A stretch of DNA of 64,000 bases, from NCBI GenBank assembly GCA_022059125.1, contig JAEUWY010000002.1, positions 1,054,001 to 1,118,000 of the forward strand, written 5' to 3'. The notes beneath the pieces were generated by a model. The model saw only the letters and a list, made by a program, of their open reading frames with translations, was not told the DNA's origin and made no database searches. Below are positions 10,702 through 21,766 of the stretch, piece by piece. The position numbers were made by a program, and so were the translations under genes. The DNA is from Corynespora cassiicola (lineage: Eukaryota > Ascomycota > Dothideomycetes > Pleosporales > Corynesporascaceae). Positions within the stretch are counted from its first letter, which is position 1. Each line of letters begins with the position of its first letter.

Positions 10702-10734
10702 GAACTGCTCTGCAGCGCGAAAGATTGCAGTGAA
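10702..10734 (+). repeat. Fourth copy of the CTGCA...ATTGCAG repeat
   Basis: GAACTGCTCTGCAGCGCGAA followed by AGATTGCAGTGAA, in the same orientation as the copies at 10169 and 10519. Confidence 0.6.
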
Positions 10735-11210
10735 TCTGCAATGTTCACCGCCTCTTTGTTGTATCGCATCCGTCAACGAATAGCATCCCTTCGATCCAAG
10801 CCCCTACACGCACGTCCGCCCCTCCTCACCGGTCAACCCATCCAGCCCACCCCCCATGCCATCTCTTCATATCCCTGCAACAAGGCTAGACATCTACCCT
10901 AACCCAAACCACAACATCACACTTAACCCCAAAAAGCCATCCCAATTATCAAATGTTTAACCAATCAAATTTTTTACTTATTTAATCAATTGCTTCCTTC
11001 TCTCCTCCCCATCCGCATTTCCCTACCTATCACCTACCTCCAACCTTTCTCTCTAACCTCCAACCCCTTCCCCCAACCTTCCACTCCTCCATCCCCTCAT
11101 CTCCTCTTTAGCCCACCACCTCTTCAAAAACCATTTGCCTGCAAAACAGTACCAAAAAGGGCGGCAGGACCTTCAGCTCGACCCCCGCAACGTAGTACAA
11201 GGATATCAGG

Positions 11211-11231
11211 AGCAGCAGCAGCAGCAGCAGC
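11211..11231. repeat. AGC trinucleotide microsatellite (7 units)
   Basis: Seven tandem AGC units, about 170 bp beyond the stop codon of the bHLH gene, probably in or near its 3' untranslated region. Confidence 0.8.
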
Positions 11232-11402
11232 GAGCAAGCTAGCCAACCAGCTCGCCAGCTCAGAACGGGACATGGCTCACGAGCCATGCTTCAAAAACTT
11301 CAGTTCTCATCTGTCAGACGCCAAAGCATGACGCACGCATGGGCGCAACAGCAGTCGTAATCTTCATTTTGGATTTCCACCTTTTTTTCTCTTTCTTTCC
11401 TC

Positions 11403-13555
11403 TCACCCCGCACTTCCAGCCTCGGGGCTGTCCATCACCTCCACCTTGGGCTGCTTCTCTCCCTCCTTCTCTCTACTCTCACCCTCATCCCCCGTGACAC
11501 TCGCACTGCTCCCCCTCCTCAGCGCAGCCAACTCCCTCCTCAGGTTCTCCATTTCCTCATCCTTGCTCTCCAACATGCGATCGCGGTCCCGAACCTCCTT
11601 TTGCAACTGCCTGATGTACTCGATGGCACTCTCGACCTTGGCAGCTTTGGAGTTGTTAGATTGCGCGGCCGATGACGACTCCGGGCTCTTGGCGTCGGCG
11701 GCTTTGAGGTGCGGTGAGGGGAGAAGGGCCTGCATTTCCTGAAGGGCGGTGTTGATGCGATTCCGGCGGCCTTGCTCGGCGATCTTGTGCGATGTGCGTT
11801 TCGAGGTGAGATTTGTGGAGAGTGACGAGGGATAGACGACACCAGGGACGGTGGTGCCGTCAAGGATGTTTTGGTAGTTTGACTTGGAGGCGAGGAGAAG
11901 GGCATGTGTATCGTCGGTCTTGCCTAAAAGGGTTTCCATTAGTCTTGGAGAAGCACGGGCGAATGGACATGTACTTACCACCATCCGGTAACAGAGGTTT
12001 TATGCTCGGAGAGATTTTGGGCCGGAGGGCTGGGCTAACGAGGGTCGAGGTCACGCTGTTGCGCTTCTTGGGGTTGCGGGCAGCCTTGGGGTCACTTCCA
12101 CTCCTCTTTTGTGAAAATGCCGGGCTGGTGGGAGACGAGACGGCACTGAGCATTGGGCTGGGCCGGCCCGACATGGCTGCTCCGGCGGAGGGCGTACTCA
12201 GGGGGCCAAATTTGGGCGTCTTGCGGGCAGACAGACGAGGGGTATCGGCGTCATCATCATGGATGGCAGTGTCTATGCGGGACAATGGTGGTCTCTCTAT
12301 CGAGGCCTCAGGCAGCGTGAGATCGTCCAGCATAGGAGGCACTTCAGGGATGGTGCCGCCGTAGGTCGGCGACGGCTGGATGCGCATCAGGGACGCGGGC
12401 GTGGCGGGCGTGGCGCCTTGGGCGGACGGCCTTTTGCCATGGCTATGAGCGAGGATTGCGGGGGAATGTGTCACAGAAGCAGGCTTGGGCGGCGGGCCCA
12501 TCTCTGACAACATGGGCTCAGGGGAGATGGAATCAGCTTCAGAACTCTCGCGACTGTGGGGTACTTCTAATCCACTGGAAGACGGACGACTTGCGCGAGC
12601 CTCCTCCATCAGTTCGCTGACCTCCTTGGGAGGGATGAGCGATGACACAGTAGCTTTCCGTCGGCCTGGTTTCACAACGGGTGACTGTCGCACACGGGTG
12701 GAAGTTGATCTCGGCGCACTTCTCTTGTTGTTACTCCTCAATCTCCTGCCCTGCTGCTCGGGCTGAGCCATGGCAGCCTCGCCCAGTATGTCCATATCCA
12801 CATCGATGGGCGAGTGACCGGTAGAGCTCCCCGAGGTGGTTGCGTACTGGCTCGAGTGGGCCTGCTGCTGTTGGTGGTTCTGTGCATTGAGGGCGGGCGA
12901 TGTCAGAGGGCTGAAGTAGTTGGGCTGGACGTTGAAGTCGGGGACCTGGAAGCGCGGCTCATGGGGGGTGACTGCAGGCGACACGAGCGGCGTGAAGGTC
13001 TGCAAGGGACTACGGTCAGTAGGGTGCGGGCGCGTGTGCTTGGATCTGAGTGGTACATACCGCATCGTCTTTTCGCATGTAGCGCGGGTCAAACATGGCC
13101 TGCTGCTGCTGCACGTAGCGGCCGGGGTCCCCGTGCATTTCAATGCTGTTTGGGGTAGGAGGGACGCCGGCATGCGGGCGATAGGACTGCTGCTGCTGTG
13201 GCTGCTGGCCAAACTGTGGCATGTTGAAGTCGGAGAAGGCGGCGTTGAACTGCGACATGTGCATGGCCTGCTGTTGCTGCTGCTGCTGGGACTGCGGCGC
13301 TGCCCCTCCATTGACGCCATGGTGGTGGTCCTGCGAGATGGCGGGGCTGAAGGTGCTCTGCAGGTGCTGGACATGGAGCGAGTCGGCCAGGTCGGTCAGC
13401 TGCTGGCTGGAGTCGTGGTCGTTGGAGGCCGCGGCGTAGTCGATGGCGAAGTCGAGGTCGAGGTTGTCAAAATCTATGAGATTGCCGAAGTCGTGGTCGG
13501 CCTGGGCGCCCATGGGGTCGAAGGGCTCGGCGCCCGTCCATGCTGCGTCGTTCAT
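11403..13555 (-). CDS. nuc-1: NUC-1/PHO4-type bHLH transcription factor
   Basis: Exons on the minus strand are 13555-13061, 12999-11979 and 11923-11403, giving 678 residues; introns of 61 and 55 nt have canonical GTATGT and GTAAGT donors. The C-terminal exon has a basic region and helix 1 (KRTSHKIAEQGRRNRINTAL), a long loop rich in Ser/Ala/Asn, helix 2 (KVESAIEYIRQLQKEV) and a leucine-type coiled coil. The basic region with H, E and RRNR is that of the PHO4 / Neurospora NUC-1 / Aspergillus PalcA class, which binds CACGTG-type boxes and turns on phosphate-acquisition genes under phosphate starvation, restrained by the PHO85-PHO80 kinase. The N-terminal part is acidic with poly-Gln tracts, and the middle is Ser/Pro-rich with many SP/TP sites, fitting phosphorylation control. 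Orthology to NUC-1 rests on the bHLH alone. Confidence 0.88.
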
Positions 13556-15553
13556 GGTTTTTTTGTGCGCACAGTCGACTGAGGGCCTCGGGGGAGAGAA
13601 ATCGGGTGCAGACGGTGGTTGAGGCGGTCAATTTTCTCGAGCCGGGCTGGTGGGGCTAGCGGATTGGAGCCGGCGATGGCTAAGCAGGTGGGCAGCGGGC
13701 AGTGGCAGTGACAGAGGCAGCGCAGCAGGATGGGACGAACAGGCGGGCAGGCGGGCAGGCGGCGGGGCGCGGAGCAGCAGAGCAGAGCAGAGCAGCAGCA
13801 GCGCAGCGTCGACGGGCGCTCATGGGCTCCTTGGGCGGGCGCACAAAAGGGTCGTCGCAGGCGCGGTTGCGCGGTTGCGCTGCAATGGAGCGAGGTGGAG
13901 AGTGGCCGCGGCCGCGCGACGACCGCGGAGGAGCAAGTGTGGATGTAGACGAACAGGTCCCTGCAACCCACCCCACGAAGTTAGATAAGAGGCCCCCCCC
14001 TCCCCGAGTTCACGCGCGCCCGGGGCGTTGCCGTGGCGTGCGCATGCCTGCTGGCAGAGACAGCTGGGTCAGACGAGGCGGTCCGGCGAGCTTCTGCGGC
14101 CATGGCAGGCTCTGCCGGGCGTCGCAGCAATCACGGCCGAGGGACAGGCTTCGTGTTCGCGTATTTGGTGTTGAGTGCTCGACGGGACTCGACAAGACAC
14201 GGCGTGACTCGCCGCCGGCGTGGGATGCGGCGAACCATTACATGCTGCTGTGGCTCTGGCTCTGGCCCACCATGCCATCATATGAGCCAGCCGCTTCCTC
14301 TGCCCTGGGATCCCTCTAGCATGCCCTATGCCCTAGCGACGAGCCAGCGCGGGCGGCACTTTGAATTTTGGCCGCCGTCGCTTCACATGACGGACGCAAC
14401 TGTGTGCAGCCGGCCCCCGGCCAATCACGGCGCTGCCCACGCCCAGAGCAGTTCGCCCAGCAAGCCCAGCACGTCCACACCCGCGCTCCCACACATCCCC
14501 GTTCAATCGGTGCCCGTCCGCTGCCTCTGTTCGTCTGTTCGTCTGTCCGCTCGCTCGCTCGCCGGCGCGCCGGCTGCCCACTTGATGCACACAGCTGCGC
14601 GTCCTGCATCGTCCCCGGCGTGCTGGCGCGGTTGGGTTTGCGGCCAGCCCGTCGTCTGCCAGCCTGCCGTGTTTACCTTCAAAACACTCCCCGTTTGTCG
14701 TCGGCCGGGGCCTCGCGCCAGACGTAGCGTGCAAATAGTTGGCTGGTAGCGGCTCGCGCCAAAAGTGAAGATTTGAATTGGGGTCCGCCGGCCGCTGGGC
14801 CGCGTTGCGCCTTGTTCGTCAATCACATCACTCGCCTTGGCCAATTTCGCCTAAGCCGTCAGGATGCCGCTGCCCAGCCTGCGACCTGCCCTTTTCAGGC
14901 CCACCCTCCAGGCCAGACGAGAAACATGCAAATCGAAACAGATGGCCCTTTCCCCTGGGTTGCCTGCTTGCCCAGGTACCGGACCCGGCGACGAGACGCC
15001 GTCGTGGCTGCGCTGCTCGACTGTCACCGCAACGACGCCCTGACCGAGCTGCCTGCCCCTCCTCCTCTGTCCATGGCGCAGATCAGTCGTCGCATAGCCG
15101 ACCGTTTGGCTGAGTGTCGCCGAGCTTTGCTGACCGTCGCTGGGGTTCCCATGCTCTCGCCAGCTCTCACCAGCTCGTGCCAGCTCTCACCAGCTCAAAC
15201 GAGTCACCAACGGCAGAAAGCGGCAGCCATGGGGGGAATGGTCTGTGTGATTAACAAAGCTGCTTTTATTCCGTAGTCTGAATCGAAAATACCTGCCAAG
15301 GCGAAGGAGTCAATAGAAAACACTCTGAATCCCCACCCGCTGCAAGGGCAACGGGCGATCGCTTTTCCATAATTTACACATTGCTGAAAAAGTACACGGC
15401 CCGTCCAAAATCAGGTCCCAGGACAACCTTGGGTATTATCACCACCTCCATAAAAAAAGAAAAAAAAGGTATGGAATGGACTGTGCCGTGAAAGGCCCCG
15501 CATAAACGCCGTTGCTTGACATGACCACACCGCCTGCGCTGCCCCATCCTCAT
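13556..15553. other. GC-rich intergenic DNA upstream of the bHLH gene
   Basis: About 2 kb of GC-rich sequence between two minus-strand genes. It is likely the promoter and 5' leader of the bHLH gene plus the 3' side of the G gamma gene. Short AGC/AGAGC arrays lie around 13770-13806. Overlapping open frames exist on both strands but lack any conserved motif and look like a base-composition effect. Confidence 0.5.
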
Positions 15554-16002
15554 TCACATTACGATGCAGCAGCCATTGCTCTGCTGCGGCGCGTAGGGGT
15601 CGTCGCGCTTGTCGATCTGCCATGTGTCAGCTACATGTCAAGCTGTCTCTGTCGAGGTGGGAGGGGGAGGGAGAGGAGGGGATTTGGGGCTGAGCCAGGG
15701 CATGTACGTACCGTTCCCCATCGCGAGGGTACCATCCAGTCCTTGGGTTCCTTGTCGGTAAAGGCAATGAGACTGCAAAGGTCGGGTCAGCGGGAGCTCG
15801 GCGGGGCGGGCAAAGGGGAGAGAGAGCCAGGATAAACATACTCCAGCGCAGCCTCCGACACGGGTATCCGACGGCGGTCCAGGTCCTCCCGCAGGCGCTG
15901 GTTCAGCTCGGTCAGGCGGCGGAGCTTGAGCTCGGCCATGCTTTGCTTCTTGCTCTTGCCATCGCCGCCGGTGCGAATCTCGTAGGGTGCTGCGGCCATC
16001 AT
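15554..16002 (-). CDS. gpgA: Heterotrimeric G-protein gamma subunit
   Basis: Exons 16002-15842, 15772-15712 and 15616-15554 encode 94 residues. Two adjacent ATG codons (16002 and 15999) could start translation; one residue differs. The KKQSMAELKLRRLTELNQRL helix, RRRIPVSEAALD and DWMVPSRWGT are typical of fungal G gamma proteins, and the C-terminus SNGCCIVM* is a CaaX box (CIVM) with an extra upstream Cys for palmitoylation. It forms the obligate dimer with G beta at the plasma membrane and is needed for G-protein signalling in growth, conidiation and fertility. The exons are short, so unspliced frames would miss the prenylation motif. The start codon faces the eIF3a gene across about 870 bp. 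Confidence 0.95.
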
Positions 16003-16874
16003 CTTGGGCAGCTGGGCGGCAGGGCCGAGGGCGACGTGACCGAGGGGCTGGCTAGGGTCGTGTCGCGGTAGTAGGAAAATGGAGTGAGGCCGTCGGGTGG
16101 CGAGTGCGATGTGAGAGGGTGTCTTGTGGGAGTGCGAGATGGATTCGATGGATGGCGGGTGGGAGGGCTCGACGTGCGATGGTGCGACGTGCGTGGGCGG
16201 GCGGCGACGAGTCCTGTCAAGGGAGCGGAGAGGGGCGGGAGGGTAAAGGAGCGGAGGCGACGAGGCCCTAGGCCGTCAATTCAGCGGCGAGGCACGGCGG
16301 CGGCGGGCGCAGAGAGGCAGCGGGTTGGCGATGGGGGTGCTGGTGAGCGCGGATGGGGGCGCGGTGCTCTGGAGGCCAGGAGAGAGGTTGGAGGGCCGGG
16401 CTTCTTCTCCTTGCTAGCTGGCCGGGACAGTCTTGGGCTGGGCTAGGCCCGAAGCGGCACTCACGGGCAGCCAATTGCGGATGCCGCCGTCGGGAGCCTG
16501 CGACGGGAGAGACGACGCATCGCGCACCACACACGCCCGCCAGCGCAGAGCGACGCGGACGGCGCAGGCGCTGCGGGCCTCGCACGCTGGCTGCTGGGCC
16601 GCCGCCCTCTCGACAATCGCGGCCCGCAGAAGCAACTCGCCCGTTGTCGTGGTCGCTTCGGGTACGCGGTGGGGGACGATCCCGTGACCCCCGAGTCCGC
16701 CGCTTACCTAATCTAATCGCACGGTGATTTTCGTTCGCCAACCGCACACCATGGCGCCCGTTTGAGCCTCTGCAATAACGAAACTCCCACGCTGCGTCGC
16801 CGTGCCCGCTTCGAAGCCCCCCGAGCGACACAAGCAGTGCAGTCCGCGACCACCGCGACCACCGACTGCCCAGC
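16003..16874. promoter_or_regulatory. Divergent intergenic region, G gamma / eIF3a
   Basis: An 872 bp GC-rich region between start codons of two divergently transcribed genes. It must hold both promoters. No individual element could be assigned with confidence. Confidence 0.55.
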
Positions 16875-19800
16875 ATGGCGCCGCCACCGCATAGCAAGCC
16901 CGAGAACACTCTGTACGTACGCCTGTTCCCTGCCCAACCTATACCTGCATCCACCCACGGCTCCTCGCCCACATGGCCAAAGACACCCTGCTAACGCTCA
17001 TGTCACAGCAAACGTGCCCAGGAACTCATCGGAGTCCAGCAGCCCCAGGCTGCCCTCCAGCTCCTCCACGAACATGTCATCTCCAAGCGCACCCGCAACT
17101 CGCCCATCGCCTCGCTGGAGCCCGTGATGCTCCTCTTTGTCGAGCTTTGTGTCGATCTGCGCAAGGGCAAACTCGCAAAGGATGGTCTGTACCAGTACAA
17201 GAACACGGCACAGAACACCAATGTGGGCACCATTGAGGTACGTCCTGCCCCTCCGTATACATCGCCCCCCGGCCGAATCCATGCTGACATCGACCCCTCT
17301 CTAGCTCGTCTTCAAAAAGTTCATCGAGCTCGCCGAGCAAAAAGTCACAGAGGCCCAGGCCAAGGCCGACGAAGTCCAGTCATCGCTCGAGACCTCGTCA
17401 TCCGCCCAGAACATCGACGACCTCGAGGCCTCCGAGACCCCCGAGTCGATCCTCCTCTCCACCGTCTCCGGCGAGCAGTCCCGCGACCGCACCGACCGTG
17501 CCATCGTGACGCCATGGCTCAAGTTCCTGTGGGAGACGTACCGCACTGTCCTGGACATCTTCAAGAACAATGCTCGCCTCGAGATCATGTACCAGTCGAC
17601 CGCCCACCAGGCCTTCCAGTTCTGCTCCAAGTATGCCCGCAAGACCGAGTTCCGCCGCCTTTGCGAGCTTCTCCGCAACCATCTCCAGAATGCCGCCAAG
17701 TTCTCGTCCCAGATGCACGCCATCAATCTGTCGGACCCCGACACCCTCCAGCGCCACCTCGACACCCGCTTCCAGCAGCTGAACGTCGCCGTCGAGCTTG
17801 AGTTGTGGCAGGAGGCCTTCAGGAGTGTCGAGGATATCCACACCCTCCTCAGCCTGAGCAAGCGCCCCGCCAAGAACATCATGATGGCCAACTACTTCGA
17901 GAAGCTCACCCGCATCTTCTTGGTCAGCGAGAACTACCTCTTCCACGCCGCTGCTTGGAGCCGATACTACAACCTCCTCCGCCAGTCCGCCGCTGCCGTG
18001 GCCTCTGGCCACAGCGCAAAGAAGGACAACCCGGCAGTGACCGAGGCCGACATGACCAAGGCCGCGTCTTTTGTCTTGCTGTCTGCCCTCTCCATTCCCG
18101 TCATCAGCACTTCCCGCTCGCGAGGTGCCCTCGTTGACGTCGACGAGGCCAGGAAGAACAAGAACTCCCGCCTCACCAACTTGCTCGGCATGTCCCAGGC
18201 ACCCACCCGTGCCATCCTCTTCAAGGATGCTCTCAGCAAGGGCCTTCTCAAGCGCGCTCGCCCTGAGATCCGCGACTTGTACAACATTCTCGAAGTCGAC
18301 TTCCACCCTCTTTCCATCTGCAAGAAGATCTCGCCCATCCTTGCTCAGATTGGTGCTGATGAAGAGATGAAGAAGTACGTCGGCCCGCTTCAGCAGGTCA
18401 TTCTCACACGCCTCTTCCAGCAACTGTCTCAGGTCTACGACTCAGTCGAGATCAAGTTCGTTCTCGACCTTGCTCAGTTCCCCGACCCCTTCCAGGTCAG
18501 CAGTGGCACCATTGAGAAGTTCATCATGAACGGTTGCAAGAAGGGCGACCTGGCTATCCGTATCGACCATGCCACTGGTGTTCTCACCTTTGATTCGGAT
18601 GTCTTCTCGTCTGCAAAGGCCATGCACCCTGGTTCTGGTGCCGGTTCTGCTGAGAACGAGGGTCGCTCCGTTCAGCGCCTCCAGAGCACCCCTGCTGAAA
18701 TTGTCCGCTCTCAGCTCACTCGTCTCGCCAAATCTCTGTTCGTTACTTGCCAATATGTTGACCCAGCGTTCAACACAGAGCGACAGAAGGCCAAGGAGGT
18801 TGCTCTGCTTCGCGCCAAGGAGGGCGCCGAGCAAGAGCACCAGGAGGCTCTCGCCCGTCGTGAGATCATCACCCAAAAGAAGGAGGCCGCTCTCAAGGCT
18901 GCTCAGGCCAAGGAGAACGAAGAGCAGACCAAGCGTATGCTCCGCCAACAGCAGATCAAGGAGGAGGAGAGCCGTCGTCTTGCCGAAGAGCAACGCCAGC
19001 GCGCTGCGCAACGCATCAAGCTGGAGCAGGAGCGCGTGAAGCGTGAGGAGATTGAGAAGCAGCTGGCTGAGCTCAAGCAGACTACCAAGATCGACATTGA
19101 TCTTCCTGAGGATGTCACCGACTTGGACTCGTCTCGTATCCGTGCCATGAAGTTGGCCGCTCTCGAAAAGGAGAAGAACCAGCTCGGTGAGCAGCTCCGT
19201 ATCACCGGCAAGAGGATTGACCACTTGGAGCGTGCTTACCGTCAGGAGGAGGTCAAGCACCTCAAGGAGGACTACGAGAAGCAAATGCGTGAGGACCTCG
19301 AGGCGTACGAGAAGGCCAAGGCCGAGACGCTCGAGGAAGCCCAGCAAAAGCACACCGACGACGTTGCCCTCAAGCATCGTCTGTCCAGGCTGGTGGGAAG
19401 CTACCAGAGCTTCGTTTCTGATGTGAAGCAGCAGCGCAAGGCCGAGTTTGAGAAGCGCAGCAGGATCGCACAGAAGGAGCTTGAGCAGAAGAAGGCTGCT
19501 CGTGTCAAAGAGATCAAGGAGAAGCTCGCACGCGAGAGGCGCGAACACGAAGAATCCGAGCGCAGACAGCGCGAGGAGGAGGAGAGGGAACAAGCCGAGG
19601 CCGAGGCCAGGGAAAAGGCGGACGAGGAAAGGCGCGCGAAGTTGGCCGAGGAGAAGGCCAGGCGCGAGGAGGAAAGGAAGTATGTATATCCGCACGCTCT
19701 TGATATGCACGCACTAACCTGCTACAGGGCACTCGACGAGAAAGCCCGCCTTCAACGCCAAAAGGAGGAGGAAGCAGAGGCCCGCATTGCGGCAAAGAGG

Positions 19801-20334
19801 GCCGGTGGCTTCAGCAGGGACGAACGCCCCCGCGAGGAGCCCGTCTCCTCCGGCAGGCCACAACTCAACCTTACTGGTTCCAAGCCATCATGGCGTGAAC
19901 GTGAGGCTGCAAAGGCTGCCGGTCAAGCTCCCGCTCCTGTCGCCGCTGCTGCTTCTACCACTTCCCCTCCCCCTCCAGAGGCAGAGGCCCCCAAGCGTAC
20001 AGGATACATCCCCCCTGCTCTTCGCAACCGCGACTCGGCAAGTCCCGCTGGTGGCTGGCGAGAGCGCGAGAGCAGCGGGCGTGCCCCACCACCTGCTCGC
20101 ACAGAGTCGCCTGCTACTGGCGGCCGCTACGAGGCTCCTAGCCGCCGTGGATTCGGTGACTTGGACAAGGACAGGAGGGGCTCTCCGGCTTCTGGTGGTG
20201 GCTACGTGCCTCCCGGTCGTCGTGGTGATGCTCCTCGTGAGCGTGAGGGTGAGCGCGAGTCTCTACCCCCTCCGGCTCAGAGCGGCAGTGATGGCAAGTA
20301 CAGGCCAGGTGCGTTCAGGCGTAATCAGGGTTAA
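16875..20334 (+). CDS. tif32: Eukaryotic translation initiation factor 3 subunit A (eIF3a)
   Basis: Exons 16875-16912, 17009-17237, 17305-19679 and 19728-20334 give 1082 residues. The N-terminus ([13 protein letters not shown] then [20 protein letters not shown]) and the PCI-containing first half are those of eIF3a/Tif32/Rpg1, the scaffold subunit of the eIF3 complex that bridges the 40S ribosome, eIF1 and eIF4 factors in the cytoplasm. The second half is a very long charged coiled coil (repeated EE-RR-AE patterns). The tail is rich in Arg, Gly, Pro and Ser with YIPPALRNR and YVPPGRRGD motifs. The third intron (19680-19727) is 48 nt with GTATGT, CTAAC and CAG signals, is a multiple of three and lacks a stop in frame, so retention would add 16 residues without breaking the frame. 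Codon use is strongly biased to C-ending codons, as in highly expressed genes, which creates long antisense open frames. Confidence 0.97.
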
Positions 20335-21766
20335 GCGTTGTCGTTTTCAACAGAGTTTGCATGGAAAAGTGGGGAGGATAGTTTCGGGTTGATGCTCTTG
20401 CTTTGAATTTTCACAGCAGCATCATCGGTTTGGCAATAACAAAGGTAACTAGGGTGATGACGACCTCATGGGTTGGGGGAGTTGATCTGGAACTCCCATT
20501 TTCTCTCGAGTATGATGACCGGATCGAGAATCCACAATGTCTTTGTAGCATTTCATAATTCATGCCTGGGCCGCTAGAAAAGTTCGATTACTCAGGTTCA
20601 CACTTGAATGACAAGGGAGAGAGAGGCGCAGATAATGCATTGAATGTCGAGGTTCAGAGGTTGTGCTGGTGTTGATGCATGAGTGTGGTCGCGATGTGAG
20701 ATTTGTCCTTCAAGGACTGTGTTATCTCATAGAGAGAAGAGGCAGCGCGATAGGGCGCTGTACCTCGTTGGAAATATGCGACTGCACAATCGATATCGCC
20801 AAATATATCCGGAGGGGAGGTTGTCTGTTGTGGTAATATAAGCTACTCAACCTTTTTAATCATGAAGGTTTGATCCCTCGGCGAATTTGGTGTCGAAGAC
20901 TGCAGGTTTGTCCCAATAGCTGGAATTCCTAACATCGCTACGATCTTTTCGAAAATGCTGAGATTGCTGTTATTTACTAAAGATTGATAGTATTACTAAA
21001 AGGATTGCAGTTTTCTAACGATTGCTGAAAGTGTTGTTGCTGTAATTGCTAGTAATTGTCTGTAATCGTCCGTAATTGCTGTAATTTTCAAAATCGCTAC
21101 CCACCCTCGGATTTCCCGTCAGAGAGCATTAACTGCTGTACTCCTATAAGCAGTCAATCTTGTCTATTAAGATGTTTTGTATAGCTACTGCTATAGTGTT
21201 GTGAAAGTGTGGAATGTTTTGTTAAGCCTTGAAGAAGCGACACTCAAGGCAGCATGCGCGCCTCTAAACCTCTACGCGCATTTTGACACATTGATTTATT
21301 CCACTTCAGGATTAAACCCTGGTTCATTCACTGCACGGGGTTCTCAATTTAAAGGAGAACTTATCCAAATATAGAATTCTGTTGGGTATGAGATTTGCGG
21401 GTGGGGAAGCTGGCCGGGTGTGTACTGAGATCACAGGTATGCCATCTACATAGCTTGGCGACTTTGGGCACCATTCCATCTGTAGTGTGCGTAAATTCTG
21501 TCAATATTGTGTCGAATACGGTAAGATCGTGGTGAACATTTTCGTTCGCCAGTGAATACCTAGACATCACGTGCTTGCTCCTTGTGCAACAGCGGAAACG
21601 CCCTAAGTACACGCTGCTAATACAAAACCAACGCTCTGTTTAAATTCAAATATAATTAGATTTTCTGTCATTCCTCTGCAGAAAATAACAAACTATCCTG
21701 ATGACAGCCTAGTGAACTGTGCAGTATTGAAGCTGACAGACAGCCTGCTCATTCCTCTAATGTATA
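20335..21766. other. Intergenic AT-rich DNA with degenerate ATTGCTG/GTAATTG words
   Basis: The 3' side of eIF3a up to the HET gene stop. Between about 20930 and 21110 the words ATTGCTG, GTAATTG and ACTAAAGATTG recur irregularly, suggesting a decayed repeat. The ACTAAAGATTG word is also part of the repeat at 10169. No gene seen. Confidence 0.45.

Larger units (their letters stand above)
8801..11402. other. Gene-free AT-rich stretch with TIR-like repeats
   Basis: About 2.6 kb between the esterase start and the bHLH stop without a convincing gene. It holds at least four copies of a 30-35 bp imperfect palindrome (annotated separately), a pyrimidine-rich tract at about 10980-11110 and an AGC microsatellite. 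Another degenerate copy may lie at 9981-10010. It resembles decayed transposon DNA. Confidence 0.55.

Noticed and set aside
17398..19710. Long minus-strand open frames (341 and 422 codons) opposite eIF3a
   Set aside because: They are Leu/Val-rich mirror images produced by the strong codon bias of eIF3a, with no domain or homology of their own.
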